Source: Gammaproteobacteria bacterium (GTDB taxonomy: Bacteria > Pseudomonadota > Gammaproteobacteria > Xanthomonadales > SZUA-36). Taken from it: 64,000 bases of DNA. The stretch spans positions 83,240-147,239 of the forward strand of contig JAJFLB010000056.1 in NCBI GenBank assembly GCA_021772915.1, read 5' to 3'. A program made the translations under genes and the position numbers. Under the pieces are notes generated by a model. The model was given only the letters and a program-made list of their open reading frames with translations. It had not been told where the DNA came from and ran no database searches. Shown here one piece after another: positions 1 to 8,508 of this stretch (its first letter is position 1; the number at the start of each line of letters is the position of its first letter).

Positions 1-315
1 AGTCGTGAGTGACAATATTGACTTGTGCGAGGCATTATCTGGCGAATGATGATGCTCAATACCCAGACCATGCCTGACGCGCACAAACTTCGTATCCGGC
101 GGTGCGTTTCTGCGGTTGAAGATAGCCACTGCGGGGTTGTGGTTTAACGGGCGATTACTGCCAGGCACTGATTTGATAAGTAAAAACCTGATACTTGGTC
201 TGTTAAGCAGATTGACAGCGATAAAACCGGAAGGATAAATCCTGACTCGGAGTTGACTGGTTTCTTCAATCGAACAAACCCATCGGCAGACTCGGAAAAG
301 CCCTGCTATCCGGTA
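1..315 (-). CDS. Unidentified open frame running off the left edge (partial)
   Basis: Reading the minus strand from just after a stop at 316-318 down to base 1 gives about 105 codons without a stop. The predicted peptide includes the stretches 'RIYPSGFIAVNLLNRPSI' and 'TKFVRVRHGLGIEHHHSP', which look more protein-like than random shadow. No convincing start codon is visible; an internal GTG lies about half-way. I recognise no domain. It could be the tail of a gene truncated by the neighbouring transposase relic, or chance. The plus strand here shows nothing better. Confidence 0.2.
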
Positions 316-352
316 TCAGGGTCGTTTCTGAAGAAATTGCCGGGTTATCCAG

Positions 353-622
353 ATGAGCACGTATTTTCTGAGTAACAACCGGAAGATGCGTGGCAAGCGA
401 TGTATTCGAGGCGGGCGGTCTCAGGTGCGCACCGTATTGTTTATGACCACACCAAGCGCTATTCAACACAACCCTTTCATTAAGCTGTTTTATCAACATC
501 TGTTGGCTAACGGCAAACACAAAAAAGTCGCCATCGAAGCCTGCATGCGCAAAATGATCGTGTTGCTCAACGCCATGGTCAGAGACGAAACCTGCTGGGG
601 AGTAATGAAACACGTAGCCTAA
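353..622 (+). pseudogene. IS110-family transposase, C-terminal remnant
   Basis: The 89-residue frame ends with the hallmark tail of IS110/IS116/IS902 transposases: 'KMRGKRCIRGGRSQVRTVLF', then 'SAIQHNPFIKLFYQHLLANG' and 'KKVAIEACMRKMIVLLNAMV'. In the family this is the end of the C-terminal transposase domain with its invariant RGGR. Full-length members are roughly 300-400 residues. The N-terminal DEDD domain is absent and no matching upstream frame is visible, so this is a dead fragment. It sits beside an integron-integrase relic and marks past mobile-element activity. Confidence 0.8.
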
Positions 623-920
623 TTCTTGACTTGGGATCACAGTCGCTTGTTATAAATATTGGCCGTGACCAAGCATGATGCTCTAGATGCCAAATGAATC
701 CCTTTCGTTTCCCGCCTCTTTTGTGCCTCGATGGCACTCCTGATTTCGACTGTTTCTACGCTGTGACTCTCTGAGGGCACACCTTTAGTTTCTTACCCCG
801 AGAATTCGTTGATGACAATGCTGACAGAAAGAATCAGCTCCATTGCAATTTTTCACGTCTTTTAGCGACAACCTCTCAAAACGATCTGCAAGGCGTCTCA
901 AGATCTGCTTGAGTCGTTTG
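623..920. other. Gene-free stretch with an attC-like folded inverted repeat at 877-920
   Basis: No supported gene. At its right end, directly abutting the stop of the cassette-like gene at 921, lies a nested inverted repeat. The outer arms are caaaacga (877-884) and tcgtttg (914-920). The inner arms are ctcaag (898-903) and cttgag (908-913). A folded imperfect palindrome just beyond the stop codon of a small gene is where an integron attC recombination site would lie, and an integron-integrase relic lies on the other side of that gene. The canonical R'/R'' core (GTTRRRY/RYYYAAC) is not cleanly present, so this is suggestive only. Confidence 0.3.
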
Positions 921-1430
921 TTACGGATATTCATATTCAGGGAGTTTTAGAAAATCCATATATTGCTCTTTTGTAACCAGACTCGGATTTATAACTCCAG
1001 TCCTTATATTATCAAGAACATCTAATTCCATTTTTTTTTGATCGATTTTGCCAGAATGGCCACACTTCGAAATCCTGTTTATTTTACTGCCACTCTTTGA
1101 TATGTAAATCAAGTATTCCTTCCCTTGTTCAACCGAAAATCCACACACACAACATTCGACATTGGTTTCAGTATTAAACTCTGTTCCAACATCTCCTTTC
1201 CATGAATCCAACACCTTAAAATTGACAGATTGAGTTCCCTTCCCAATGTCAGTTGGAATTTTTTTAACATTCAATACAACTTGAGCCTTCCCTTTAAAAA
1301 CGAACTTGGCAGTCTGAAATGCTCTAATTACATGATATTCAGGCGCAATGTTATCTTCTTCTCTATGACAGGAACAAGAAAAAGCATTGCTAGACATTAA
1401 GAATATGATGCAAAAATAGAAATATCGCAT
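921..1430 (-). CDS. Small secreted Cys-rich protein, TIMP/NTR-like
   Basis: About 169 residues from the ATG at 1430; a longer frame to 1469 exists, but the hydrophobic signal begins at MRYFYFCIIFLMSS. Cleavage near 'SNAFS' would leave Cys-Ser-Cys at or next to the mature N-terminus. This is followed by 'AFQTAKFVFKGKAQVV', a later CCVCG with 'GKEYLIYISKSG', and 'ISKCGHSGK'. That arrangement (N-terminal C-x-C, an Ala-x-x-VFxG strand, G-x-x-YLIY, late S-x-C) resembles bacterial netrin/TIMP-like domains; function is unknown. The gene is clearly AT-richer than its surroundings and lies between an integron-integrase relic (divergent) and an attC-like palindrome, as a gene cassette would. Confidence 0.6.
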   Translation of the reverse strand: MRYFYFCIIFLMSSNAFSCSCHREEDNIAPEYHVIRAFQTAKFVFKGKAQVVLNVKKIPTDIGKGTQSVNFKVLDSWKGDVGTEFNTETNVECCVCGFSVEQGKEYLIYISKSGSKINRISKCGHSGKIDQKKMELDVLDNIRTGVINPSLVTKEQYMDFLKLPEYEYP

Positions 1431-1573
1431 AATGCTACGTCCCGACGGTTTGCATGAGGTCAGGTTCACGTTGCATATAACTACAATTAGGTGGAAAAAG
1501 TGTAGCTTGTGGGTCTTTTGGTGAATATTTGCATTTCCTTTTCTTTAACCTCTTCATTAATTTTTATATTCAA

Positions 1574-1598
1574 GCGGTTACGACCGGCCGTTAACCGC
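1574..1598. repeat. Inverted repeat upstream of the integrase relic
   Basis: gcggtta (1574-1580) and taaccgc (1592-1598) are perfect inverted arms. The stem extends inward with one bulged T (cg...cgt) around a GC-rich centre. No T-run follows, so it does not look like a terminator. It lies in the intergenic space between the cassette-like gene and the integrase relic, where an integron attI or promoter region would be. It could equally be an operator. Confidence 0.35.
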
Positions 1599-1660
1599 AC
1601 AAATCCGTGCTAAAACAACAAATTCTTACCTAACTGCACTGAAATAACCCCTACCATTCT

Positions 1661-1918
1661 TTGCGTTTGTGGCAAAGCTTGTCAAATGTGAAATTCAAAC
1701 CTCCCCAACCACGATTATTGGATCAAATGCGGAACGTCTTTCGTTTACATCAGTATAGTTTGGATACTGAGCGTTCATATACTCAATGGGTCACGCGGTT
1801 TGTCCTTTTTCATGACAAAAAGCACCCTGAAACCATGGGTAAAGATGTAAAGCAACCATGACCTACACCCATGTCGTTGAGCGTGGTGCATAGGGTGCCA
1901 GTTCGCCACTGGATCTCT
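1661..1918 (+). pseudogene. Integron-type tyrosine integrase (IntI-like), internally deleted
   Basis: The first part (1661-about 1850) reads as the N-terminal SAM-like core-binding domain of integron integrases: 'PPQPRLLDQMRNVFRLHQYS', 'LDTERSYTQWVTRFVLFHDK' and 'KHPETMG'. After a frame change the sequence at 1858 jumps directly to the family's extreme C-terminus, 'MTYTHVVERGA', then a stop, then 'GASSPLDL'. Everything between, including the catalytic R-H-R region, is missing, although the Tyr of TYTHV remains. The gene is therefore a relic with an internal deletion of well over 200 codons and at least one stop. Orientation is divergent from the gene at 921-1430, as in a real integron. Confidence 0.75.
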
Positions 1919-2046
1919 AACCCTGGTTAAAGCGCAGCGAATAACTCAACTGTGTCTGGCCCTGCTAAGGGATGGGGTTGCTGTTCTGGTATCATCTGCT
2001 GCCGCGCCGCCAGGTCACCCTGCACCGCTCCTTCAGTGTTTCCCCT

Positions 2047-4155
2047 CTAGTCCTTTAAATCCACCAGAAAAAGATCAGACCGGGTCCGGTCCGTGCGCAC
2101 CATCAGAATGTTGTCCGAACCGGGCTGAACATCGAGGTTAGGCCCGAGCGCTGTCGGGATCTCATCGCTGATTTTTTCCGTCCGACCACCCTCCACCGGT
2201 TTTCTCATTAATGCAACTCCCGGTGGCTCGGTAATCACCGGAAAATAAATCCATTGGTCGGTGCCGGTCCAGTCGTTCCAGGCCGAACGCGGCAAGTCCA
2301 GTAGAAAAACCTTCTCCTCCGATGGTCCCGCCAGTGGGGCACGGAATAACCCCTGCTGGTTGTGTTTTGTATAAAAAACCCATTGACTCGCCACGATGTG
2401 AAAATTATTGACTGGTCGGTCGAATAACACGATCGCCTCTCCGCCGTTATCAGAGGCCTGGCGCCACAGGCGCGTGCCCACTTCGCCTGCTCCTGCAACG
2501 TAATATAACCAACGCCCATCGGCTGAATAAGTCCCGCCATAAGGCCGCTCACCGGCAGTGGGAATGATCACGACCTCTCTTTGATTCAACGCGATTTTGA
2601 CCAGGTTTTGACCTCCGCGGCTATACTGGGTGGCAATCAAAAACGTGCCGTCAGGCGACCATGACGGCCATACCACGCGGCCATCGGGTGGTGCATACAC
2701 CAGACGTTCACGCGTACCATCGGCAGACGCGATCCAGATCGAGCCGGTGTCGGTGCGGTTGGATGAAAAGGCAATTTCCTGACCGTCGGGCGACCAAACG
2801 GGGTTCGAGTCGTACTTGTTTGAGGCGATCAACGGTTGTTGATCGAGCTTCCCCGTTTTCTTGTTCAAACGCCAGATATTGGCTTCGTATTGTGAGATCC
2901 TAAACACCAGGCGGTTACCGGCGAGCGAGGGTGTATCGGCGTCGCGTGCACCCAGCAAGGTCCATTTCCCTTCGAGGTCCAGCAGCCACAGTGCCCGGTG
3001 CCCACTGCGTTCGGAATCGAGTAGCAAAGCCTGACCGTCGGGCATCCAATCATGGCTGGTGGTGTACTGGTGATCGAATGACAGCTGGCGTGGCTCCGGC
3101 AACTGTTGCTCATTTGTGAGAACTGGGGGTAAATCCAGCACCCAGATTTCCCTGGCCGCCCGCGTACCGCGTGAGAAACTCAATTTCGAAGCGTCCGGAC
3201 TAAAGCGGGGACGGGTGTCAAAGCTATAGGCATCGGGAGGCGCTGTGACCCGGGTGCGTTCACCATCGGCCAGCGTCATGACCCAGATGGCAGCGCTATT
3301 GCTGGTGGGGTCGGTATCAACATAGGCCAGCATCGAACCGTTGCTGGACCAGTCCAGAATCGGTAATAGATTTCGTACACTACACGGACCCAGCGGAACG
3401 GGTTCACCACCGTTGATGGAATATCGCATTACCTGGCAACCCTGGTCATTAACGGCGGCAACAGCCAGTTGGCTGCTGGTCGGGTCAAACACGGGTGATA
3501 ATATTGAGAATTCACTCTCGATCTCCCATCTCTCGGTCGGGCTCGCTGTCGACACGATGACCAGTTGGCCGTTACCATCGCGAGCGCGAACATAGGCCAA
3601 CCAGTGCCCATCGGGGGAAATTTCTGGATGATGTTTGATGATCGAATCTGCACTTAGACGGGTTGCACTGGCCAGTACCGCGGGGTTGATAAGTGGTCTT
3701 GTTTCGCCGGCATTAAAGTAAACCACGACCGCAACCGTCAGTATTACAACGACTGCCAGACCTCGACGCAAAGTCGACGTTGAAGCCTGTGTGAGAGAAA
3801 AGCCTCGTCCGGGATCCTGGACTTGAGCATTTTCCAGACTGACCGTAGCCACCAGGCGGTAGCCCTGCTTCGGGATGGTCTCAATAAAGCTTGGCCGCCG
3901 GGCGTCGTCTCCCAAGTGTTGGCGTAGTTCCGCAACCGCCCGCGACAAAGCCTCTTCGTTTACAAAGCCCCGCGGCCAAAGCGTGTTGATTAGTGCCTCC
4001 CTCGCAACCGTGGCACCGCCCGCATCCTTTAAGAGGCATAACAGCTTCATCAGCCGCATAGGCAGACGCTGTACACCCGTCTCCGTGGTGAGCGTGCAGC
4101 CGTCGGCGTCGACACTGATCTTATTCAGCTTGAATCGTCTGCTCGTGCCGCTCAT
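2047..4155 (-). CDS. Winged-helix regulator with membrane span and TolB-like beta-propeller
   Basis: 702 residues. Residues about 8-105 form an OmpR/PhoB-type DNA-binding winged helix ('ALINTLWPRGFVNEEALSRA', 'FIETIPKQGYRLVATV'), as in CadC/ToxR-like one-component regulators. Residues about 132-147 are a single membrane span. The rest is a string of PD40/WD40-like blades with the repeating pattern 'SPDG..iaf.s......iw', as in TolB. Known relatives are membrane-anchored regulators whose propeller faces the periplasm and binds a ligand or partner. No phosphoacceptor domain is present. It is divergent from the secreted propeller gene at 4329 with about 170 bp between them, so that gene is a natural candidate target. 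This role is an inference from position only. Confidence 0.85.
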   Translation of the reverse strand: MSGTSRRFKLNKISVDADGCTLTTETGVQRLPMRLMKLLCLLKDAGGATVAREALINTLWPRGFVNEEALSRAVAELRQHLGDDARRPSFIETIPKQGYRLVATVSLENAQVQDPGRGFSLTQASTSTLRRGLAVVVILTVAVVVYFNAGETRPLINPAVLASATRLSADSIIKHHPEISPDGHWLAYVRARDGNGQLVIVSTASPTERWEIESEFSILSPVFDPTSSQLAVAAVNDQGCQVMRYSINGGEPVPLGPCSVRNLLPILDWSSNGSMLAYVDTDPTSNSAAIWVMTLADGERTRVTAPPDAYSFDTRPRFSPDASKLSFSRGTRAAREIWVLDLPPVLTNEQQLPEPRQLSFDHQYTTSHDWMPDGQALLLDSERSGHRALWLLDLEGKWTLLGARDADTPSLAGNRLVFRISQYEANIWRLNKKTGKLDQQPLIASNKYDSNPVWSPDGQEIAFSSNRTDTGSIWIASADGTRERLVYAPPDGRVVWPSWSPDGTFLIATQYSRGGQNLVKIALNQREVVIIPTAGERPYGGTYSADGRWLYYVAGAGEVGTRLWRQASDNGGEAIVLFDRPVNNFHIVASQWVFYTKHNQQGLFRAPLAGPSEEKVFLLDLPRSAWNDWTGTDQWIYFPVITEPPGVALMRKPVEGGRTEKISDEIPTALGPNLDVQPGSDNILMVRTDRTRSDLFLVDLKD

Positions 4156-4328
4156 CCATCACTCACATCAGGGGATTTGGGAAACTGTCTGTCACTGCGT
4201 GGTATCAAGCCAATTTATCCAGGCCCGGTCAAGTTCAAATGCAAAACTGGAGAAAAAATGGAGGTTTCCATCAGGACTTGTACCGACCCCAGGGCCAACA
4301 TTCGGCTGATAAAAAGGAGATTTGAACC

Positions 4329-5699
4329 ATGCGAACACCCCACAAGTCATTGGCCAACTGGATCTGCCTTGCGGCCCTCGCCCTGCCCTGGAGCCTGCAG
4401 GCACAGGACATGGGCGACCCCGCGTGCCCAAAACTGCTGCTGATTTCGGCTTTCAATTCCAATAATGTCAAGATCCACAATGCCTGTGACGGCAGTTTTA
4501 TACGCAATCTGGATACTAACAACTACCTGCGCGGTCCACAGGCGATCGCCATTGATCCCCGGGGCGACCTGGTGGTCGTGAGTGAGAGCAACGGCAGACT
4601 GGTGCGTTACCACCGCGACTCCCTGACCTACGATACCGTGGTGGCCGGCGACCGCCCCGAGACTCAGGGGATAGAGACTACACCCGTCGCAAATCCCACC
4701 GGTTTGGCGATTACACCGGCTGGCCGGATGCTGGTTGGCTCTTTCAGTGGCGATACCGTCACCGAGGTCGACCCCGCAGATGGCTCGGTCATCGGCCACC
4801 TGGCAAGCTTCGGCAATTCCCAGATCCGCGGCCCGGATACGGGTATGAGTCTCGACGGCAACCGCCTGGTGGTGCCGGGCTTTAACAGCAGTACATTGAT
4901 TGAAGTGGATATCACCAGACCAGGCTCTGATCGGGTATTGGTCAGCAGCGGGTCCGGTGGGATCAACGCGCCACGCACCGTGGTCAAACAGGCATCGGGC
5001 GACTTGCTGGTGACCAGTTGGAGAGGGAACAGTGTTTTGCAATACTCGGCTACCGGCGTCTTCAAGCGGGTGGTCAGTACCAACGTCAGACGACCCACGG
5101 GTATGGCTCTTGAATCCAACGGCGTCATGTTGGTTGCCAGCGATTCCACCAACGCCATTTATCGCGTGCGCATCAGTGACGGGGTGGTTCTCGAAACCCT
5201 TATTTCCGCCAGCAATGGAAGTCTGCAGGGGCCGACATTTATTCTGCTGCTGGAAAAGCGCCCGTCCAAATTGGCGGGGAACAATCCCTTCTGGCTGATC
5301 GGGGTGGGAAAAGTGCTGGGAAAATCCATTCAGGTCGATGAAATGATTTTCACCACCGGCGGTCAGTTTGGTGCGGCCTTCGACCCCGATACTGTCGCCA
5401 ATATCCCCTGGGGCAGCATCATCATCGAATTTCTGACCTGCAACAGTGGGTTCATGACCTGGAGCACCGATGACCCCCTGTTTGGCTCGGGCGGTTATGA
5501 GATCTTTCGTCTTGCAAGTGATCACTTCGGTGATCTGTGTGCCGAGGTGGGTCTGGAGCTGGTGGATAATGACTTCTGGATAGCCGGTACCTGGTACGGT
5601 GGTGTAACGCGCAACGGTGAAGGTTTTTTAATCAACCTGATCAACGACGGCCGGGTTGTTGTCTCGTGGTACACCTATCTGCCAACGGCACCCGGTTGA
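4329..5699 (+). CDS. Secreted NHL/SMP-30-like beta-propeller protein with a C-terminal 'WYTY' domain
   Basis: 456 residues; a good Shine-Dalgarno (aaaaggag) lies just upstream of the ATG. The signal peptide occupies residues 1-26 (LPWSLQAQ). Residues about 35-305 contain repeated NHL-like strands ('GPQAIAIDPRGDLVVV', 'NPTGLAITPAGRMLVGS', 'RPTGMALESNGVMLVAS') typical of an extracellular six-bladed propeller; the ligand is unknown. Residues about 315-456 match the C-terminal domain of the protein at 5850-7907 ('GGQFGAAFDPDTVANIPWG', 'CNSGFMTW', 'GTWYGGVTRNGEGFL', 'WYTY'), but the two halves occur in the opposite order and the protein stops right after the WYTY strand. Exported to periplasm or surface. 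Confidence 0.75.
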   Translation: MRTPHKSLANWICLAALALPWSLQAQDMGDPACPKLLLISAFNSNNVKIHNACDGSFIRNLDTNNYLRGPQAIAIDPRGDLVVVSESNGRLVRYHRDSLTYDTVVAGDRPETQGIETTPVANPTGLAITPAGRMLVGSFSGDTVTEVDPADGSVIGHLASFGNSQIRGPDTGMSLDGNRLVVPGFNSSTLIEVDITRPGSDRVLVSSGSGGINAPRTVVKQASGDLLVTSWRGNSVLQYSATGVFKRVVSTNVRRPTGMALESNGVMLVASDSTNAIYRVRISDGVVLETLISASNGSLQGPTFILLLEKRPSKLAGNNPFWLIGVGKVLGKSIQVDEMIFTTGGQFGAAFDPDTVANIPWGSIIIEFLTCNSGFMTWSTDDPLFGSGGYEIFRLASDHFGDLCAEVGLELVDNDFWIAGTWYGGVTRNGEGFLINLINDGRVVVSWYTYLPTAPG

Positions 5700-5849
5700 A
5701 GCCATCCTCCAAAGTCGTCCGCTTGACCGATTTCCGGGGCTCTGCTACCCGCTCCAATCTAGACGTGGCAAAAACCACCTTAAGTAGCAATGGTGCGATA
5801 AACAATGGCCAACACCCTGGTCATCACCTTACTCAACTCTTGCGGCTTG

Positions 5850-7907
5850 TCATTTGAGGAAAAATGACACACACGTAAACCCACTCGGTCCAAGAAACTG
5901 ATCGGTAGGTTGAATTTCGAAACTGCCGCTAATGACACCATCAATTTCGTATTCGACCGTGCCGTGGTCACACTTATCAAAATTGATCGTCAGTTGCCCG
6001 GCCGTGAAGGTCGCTTCGAAATCATTGGGTGGGGAGTCAAAGGCACCACCATGCCGGGCCTGTAATGGCCCAGAGAGCGTTTGCCCATTCAGCGTCATCG
6101 GTGAAATCATCCAGCGTTGCCCGAGCGCACCTACATCCGTAGGAGGAAGCGTGGATGGCGTTTCGGCCTCCAGCTTGTAAGTGAACCAGGCCGCAAAATA
6201 TACACCCGGACCGGGCAGATAATCGAGGAGGATTCCCTCACCAACAGTTTCCGCGTTGATCCAGCTTCCTTCGATCAGGATCAACAGGGGATCGCCCTCG
6301 CCCTCAACCAGTTTATTCACGGAATTGGTAGCGAGACCTCTGAAGACCTCACTACCACCCGCCGGCCATCGCACAAGCACCCCGTCAACAGCGGGTCGGG
6401 TACCGAGACCAAAAATAAGCCGGCTTGATTCGGTGCTTAAGTGACTCGAACCGGCGTACACCTCTTTTGACTGGCTCAGGTCTTGCGCATGGACCGTAAC
6501 CCGTGCGCCCACTGCATTATAATTACTCTGGGTACCTTGCAGGTCGAAGGCGACCCAGTTGTTTTCATTGCCCTGGTTTTTTAATAACACCGGACGACCC
6601 GAAGTCATGGCACGGCCATTGTGGGCTGGTACCTCTTCACGAATGATCAGCAGGTCAGCAAATCCATTGCCATCAAAGTCACCGTGAGCGACACCCGAGC
6701 TGAAGTCATTACTCAGGTCGATCTGCAATGCGTCGCTGAACTCCTGGAATTTGCCCTCCCGGTCGGAGAACAGGAGTGTTCCCGGGTTCCCACGACCGGG
6801 TCCAATGGTATCCAGGTCGGGGCATCCAGCAACACCTGGCTGGCACACCGTATCCAGGGCCCCGGTAAAAAACAGGTCATCCCAGCCGTCGTTGTCCAGA
6901 TCGGTAAAGCTGCAACCCCAGGCGAATTCATGTGCCGCAACGCCTGCCTCGGGCGCGACGTCGTCAAAGGTGCCGTCGCCGTTATTTTGGTACAGCGCAT
7001 GGCGCAAATCGGTCCTGGTCGAGGAGTAATTGGTGGCAAAAATATCAGTGTCGCCGTCATGATCATAATCGGCACCACACAGCCCCATATAAAGTGCCTG
7101 GGTTGTAAAACCTGCAGCAGCCGTCACATCGCTAAAGCGTCCCTGCCCGTCATTGCGAAACAGGTTAAGTGGTATTTCCGTGGTACAGCCAACGGTGAAA
7201 AAATCCTGGTCACCATCATTGTCGTAATCCGAAAAAAGAGACGCACAGGAGCTTTGCAGCCGGCCCAGACCGGCGCTTGAAGTGATATCCTCAAAACGCA
7301 GTCCGCCAAGATTCCGGTAGACGCGGTTGGGTTGGATGCTGGTGCTTGTATTACCCGCAATGACCAGGTCGAGCAAACCATCGTTGTCAATGTCCGCCGC
7401 CGATGCCGTCCGATGCGCTGCCGGACCGACGATCCCCGATGCAGAAGTTACATCTTGGAAAGTTCCCGTACCGGTATTCCGATACAGTTTTACTGCTTGC
7501 TGGACCCAACCTTTGCCACGACCCTGATCACCGGTCAAGAACAGGTCTGTCCTGCCATCATTGTCAAAATCCGCCGCGACGACCGCGGCATTCCCCAAAC
7601 CATTGCTGACGCCTGCCAGCTCAGCAACATTGCTGAACGAGCCATTGCCATCGTTACGGAACAGGCCATTGTCATGCCCCAAGCCGTTGGGAATGAAGGC
7701 GTCGAGATCGCCATCGCTGTCGTAGTCAAACCAGGCTGCTCCCGATAACCCGTTTCCGCCGTTGTCATTTGACGCATGGACAAAGTCCAGTGCACTCGAT
7801 TCATCGGAAAAATTCACTGGCGAGGTTTGCGCAACGGCCACAGAAGTGATCAGTAACAACAGGATAGACGCTGAAAACTGGCAAAACAATCTGGCTGCCT
7901 TAATCAT
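5850..7907 (-). CDS. Secreted FG-GAP/VCBS repeat protein with ASPIC/UnbV domain
   Basis: 685 residues with a clear signal peptide (residues 1-26, LLLITSVAVAQ). Residues about 35-420 hold many FG-GAP/VCBS repeats with Ca-binding loops of the type D-x-D-x-D-G ('FDYDSDGDLDAF', 'DFDNDGRTDLFL', 'DYDHDGDTDIF'), predicting an integrin-like propeller. Residues about 435-520 are an ASPIC/UnbV module ('YNAVGARVTVHAQ', 'LIFGLGTRPAVDGVLVRWPA'). The last ~140 residues form the same 'G.W.....GEG.L......FTY' plus 'GGAF...FEATF..C..G' domain seen in the 4329 gene. Such proteins are usually exported and surface-associated in gammaproteobacteria and related marine bacteria; no enzymatic role is assigned. It is convergent with the 4329 gene (about 150 bp apart). 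Confidence 0.85.
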   Translation of the reverse strand: MIKAARLFCQFSASILLLLITSVAVAQTSPVNFSDESSALDFVHASNDNGGNGLSGAAWFDYDSDGDLDAFIPNGLGHDNGLFRNDGNGSFSNVAELAGVSNGLGNAAVVAADFDNDGRTDLFLTGDQGRGKGWVQQAVKLYRNTGTGTFQDVTSASGIVGPAAHRTASAADIDNDGLLDLVIAGNTSTSIQPNRVYRNLGGLRFEDITSSAGLGRLQSSCASLFSDYDNDGDQDFFTVGCTTEIPLNLFRNDGQGRFSDVTAAAGFTTQALYMGLCGADYDHDGDTDIFATNYSSTRTDLRHALYQNNGDGTFDDVAPEAGVAAHEFAWGCSFTDLDNDGWDDLFFTGALDTVCQPGVAGCPDLDTIGPGRGNPGTLLFSDREGKFQEFSDALQIDLSNDFSSGVAHGDFDGNGFADLLIIREEVPAHNGRAMTSGRPVLLKNQGNENNWVAFDLQGTQSNYNAVGARVTVHAQDLSQSKEVYAGSSHLSTESSRLIFGLGTRPAVDGVLVRWPAGGSEVFRGLATNSVNKLVEGEGDPLLILIEGSWINAETVGEGILLDYLPGPGVYFAAWFTYKLEAETPSTLPPTDVGALGQRWMISPMTLNGQTLSGPLQARHGGAFDSPPNDFEATFTAGQLTINFDKCDHGTVEYEIDGVISGSFEIQPTDQFLGPSGFTCVSFFLK

Positions 7908-8008
7908 GAAGACTACTCCCTCTAATTCAGGTGACTGCTCTTTTCAGACAAAAACAATTCTCATCCAAGAGAATGGAAAGGCTGCAACAGCTTTTTCATT
8001 CACAAAAA

Positions 8009-8131
8009 TTTTATGCGCTCACCTGCCACCTTGTGCATGCGGGTGTAGCCACCAAAGCCAGTGATCGTGCAAAACTGGAACGCTTGTGCCGTTATAGTAC
8101 GAGGCCGGCGGTATCCACAAAACGTCTGTCA
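8009..8131 (+). pseudogene. IS91-family (Y2) transposase fragment
   Basis: The frame reads 'CHLVHAGVATKASDRAKLER', then 'LCRYSTRPAVSTKRLS'. This corresponds to the conserved block of IS91/IS801/ISCR transposases (a 'HAG' motif, 'LERLCRYI.RPA...RLS'). Only about 40 codons remain and they run straight into a fragment of another transposase, so it is a non-functional relic. IS91-like elements move by rolling circle and are known to mobilise adjacent DNA. That fits its position at the edge of the glycosylation island, but causality is inference. Confidence 0.65.
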
Positions 8132-8268
8132 GAATTAAGGAAAATACCGAAGAACGGATAAAAACTTACAACGACTACCGACCACACAGGGCATTGGGGC
8201 GGATACTTCCGGCGATATATGTGCGCAATTTAAAGCTGGAGAACTCTAGTTTAGAACTGTGTACTTGA
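8128..8268 (+). pseudogene. IS3-family OrfB (DDE) transposase, C-terminal fragment
   Basis: In the frame beginning at 8128 the sequence reads 'EERIKTYNDYRPHRALG', then 'LPAIYV' and 'KLENSSLEL' before a TGA at 8266. 'YN.YRPH.ALG..P' is the signature end of IS3-family integrase-core transposases. The catalytic DDE residues are not present upstream, where a frame for the IS91 fragment is found instead. It is a tail relic about 46 codons long. The two relics are fused end to end, as repeated insertion followed by deletion would leave them. Confidence 0.65.
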
Positions 8269-8322
8269 CGGGGAAGCTTACGATTGCAACGCCTGCAGGT
8301 CACACCTGTAACGAGGCCGGTA

Positions 8323-8488
8323 AGTCAGCAGTGAACATCCTCACGAATTGGATCGTGTTAAGTATAGACCGAAACCCAGGGATGATTGGTACCTAACTCT
8401 GGTAACGTTCCCACCAGTCCATGGGCGAGGCGATCCAAAGATAATGACCCTATGCCGGTGAATAGTGGATGAACATACCAACGTGGCT
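8323..8488. repeat. Diverged direct duplication of 9196-9355
   Basis: Bases 8323-8488 and 9196-9355 align over their whole length in the same orientation. Shared runs include 'atcgtgttaag', 'gttcccaccagtccatggg', 'cgaggcgatcca', 'tgccggtgaata' and 'tggatgaacatacc'. The right copy is the last ~33 codons plus 3' flank of the dioxygenase gene at 9261. The left copy therefore lies downstream of the inserted methyltransferase gene (8509-9162), so the two copies bracket it. Confidence 0.85.
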
Positions 8489-8490
8489 AC
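8393..8490 (-). pseudogene. Duplicated 3' end of the 2OG-Fe(II) dioxygenase gene
   Basis: Translated on the minus strand this reads 'HVGMFIHYSPA', then a stop (TAG), then 'GHYLWIASPMDWWERYQS' and a stop. That is nearly identical to the C-terminus of the protein at 9261-10907, which reads HVGMFIHYSPAQDHDLWIAS and onward. The in-frame TAG and the missing upstream portion show it is a dead remnant. It lies immediately downstream of the methyltransferase gene at 8509, which probably inserted into, or was duplicated along with, the end of the dioxygenase gene. Confidence 0.85.
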
Positions 8491-8508
8491 CGGAACAGGA
8501 ACTGCAAA

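Noticed and set aside
266..640. 124-codon minus-strand frame opposite the IS110 remnant
   Set aside because: Its sequence is the complement of the recognisable transposase C-terminus and has no independent features.
4347..5525. 392-codon antisense frame under the secreted propeller gene
   Set aside because: It lies wholly opposite a gene with signal peptide, NHL repeats and a strong ribosome-binding site, and shows no domain of its own.
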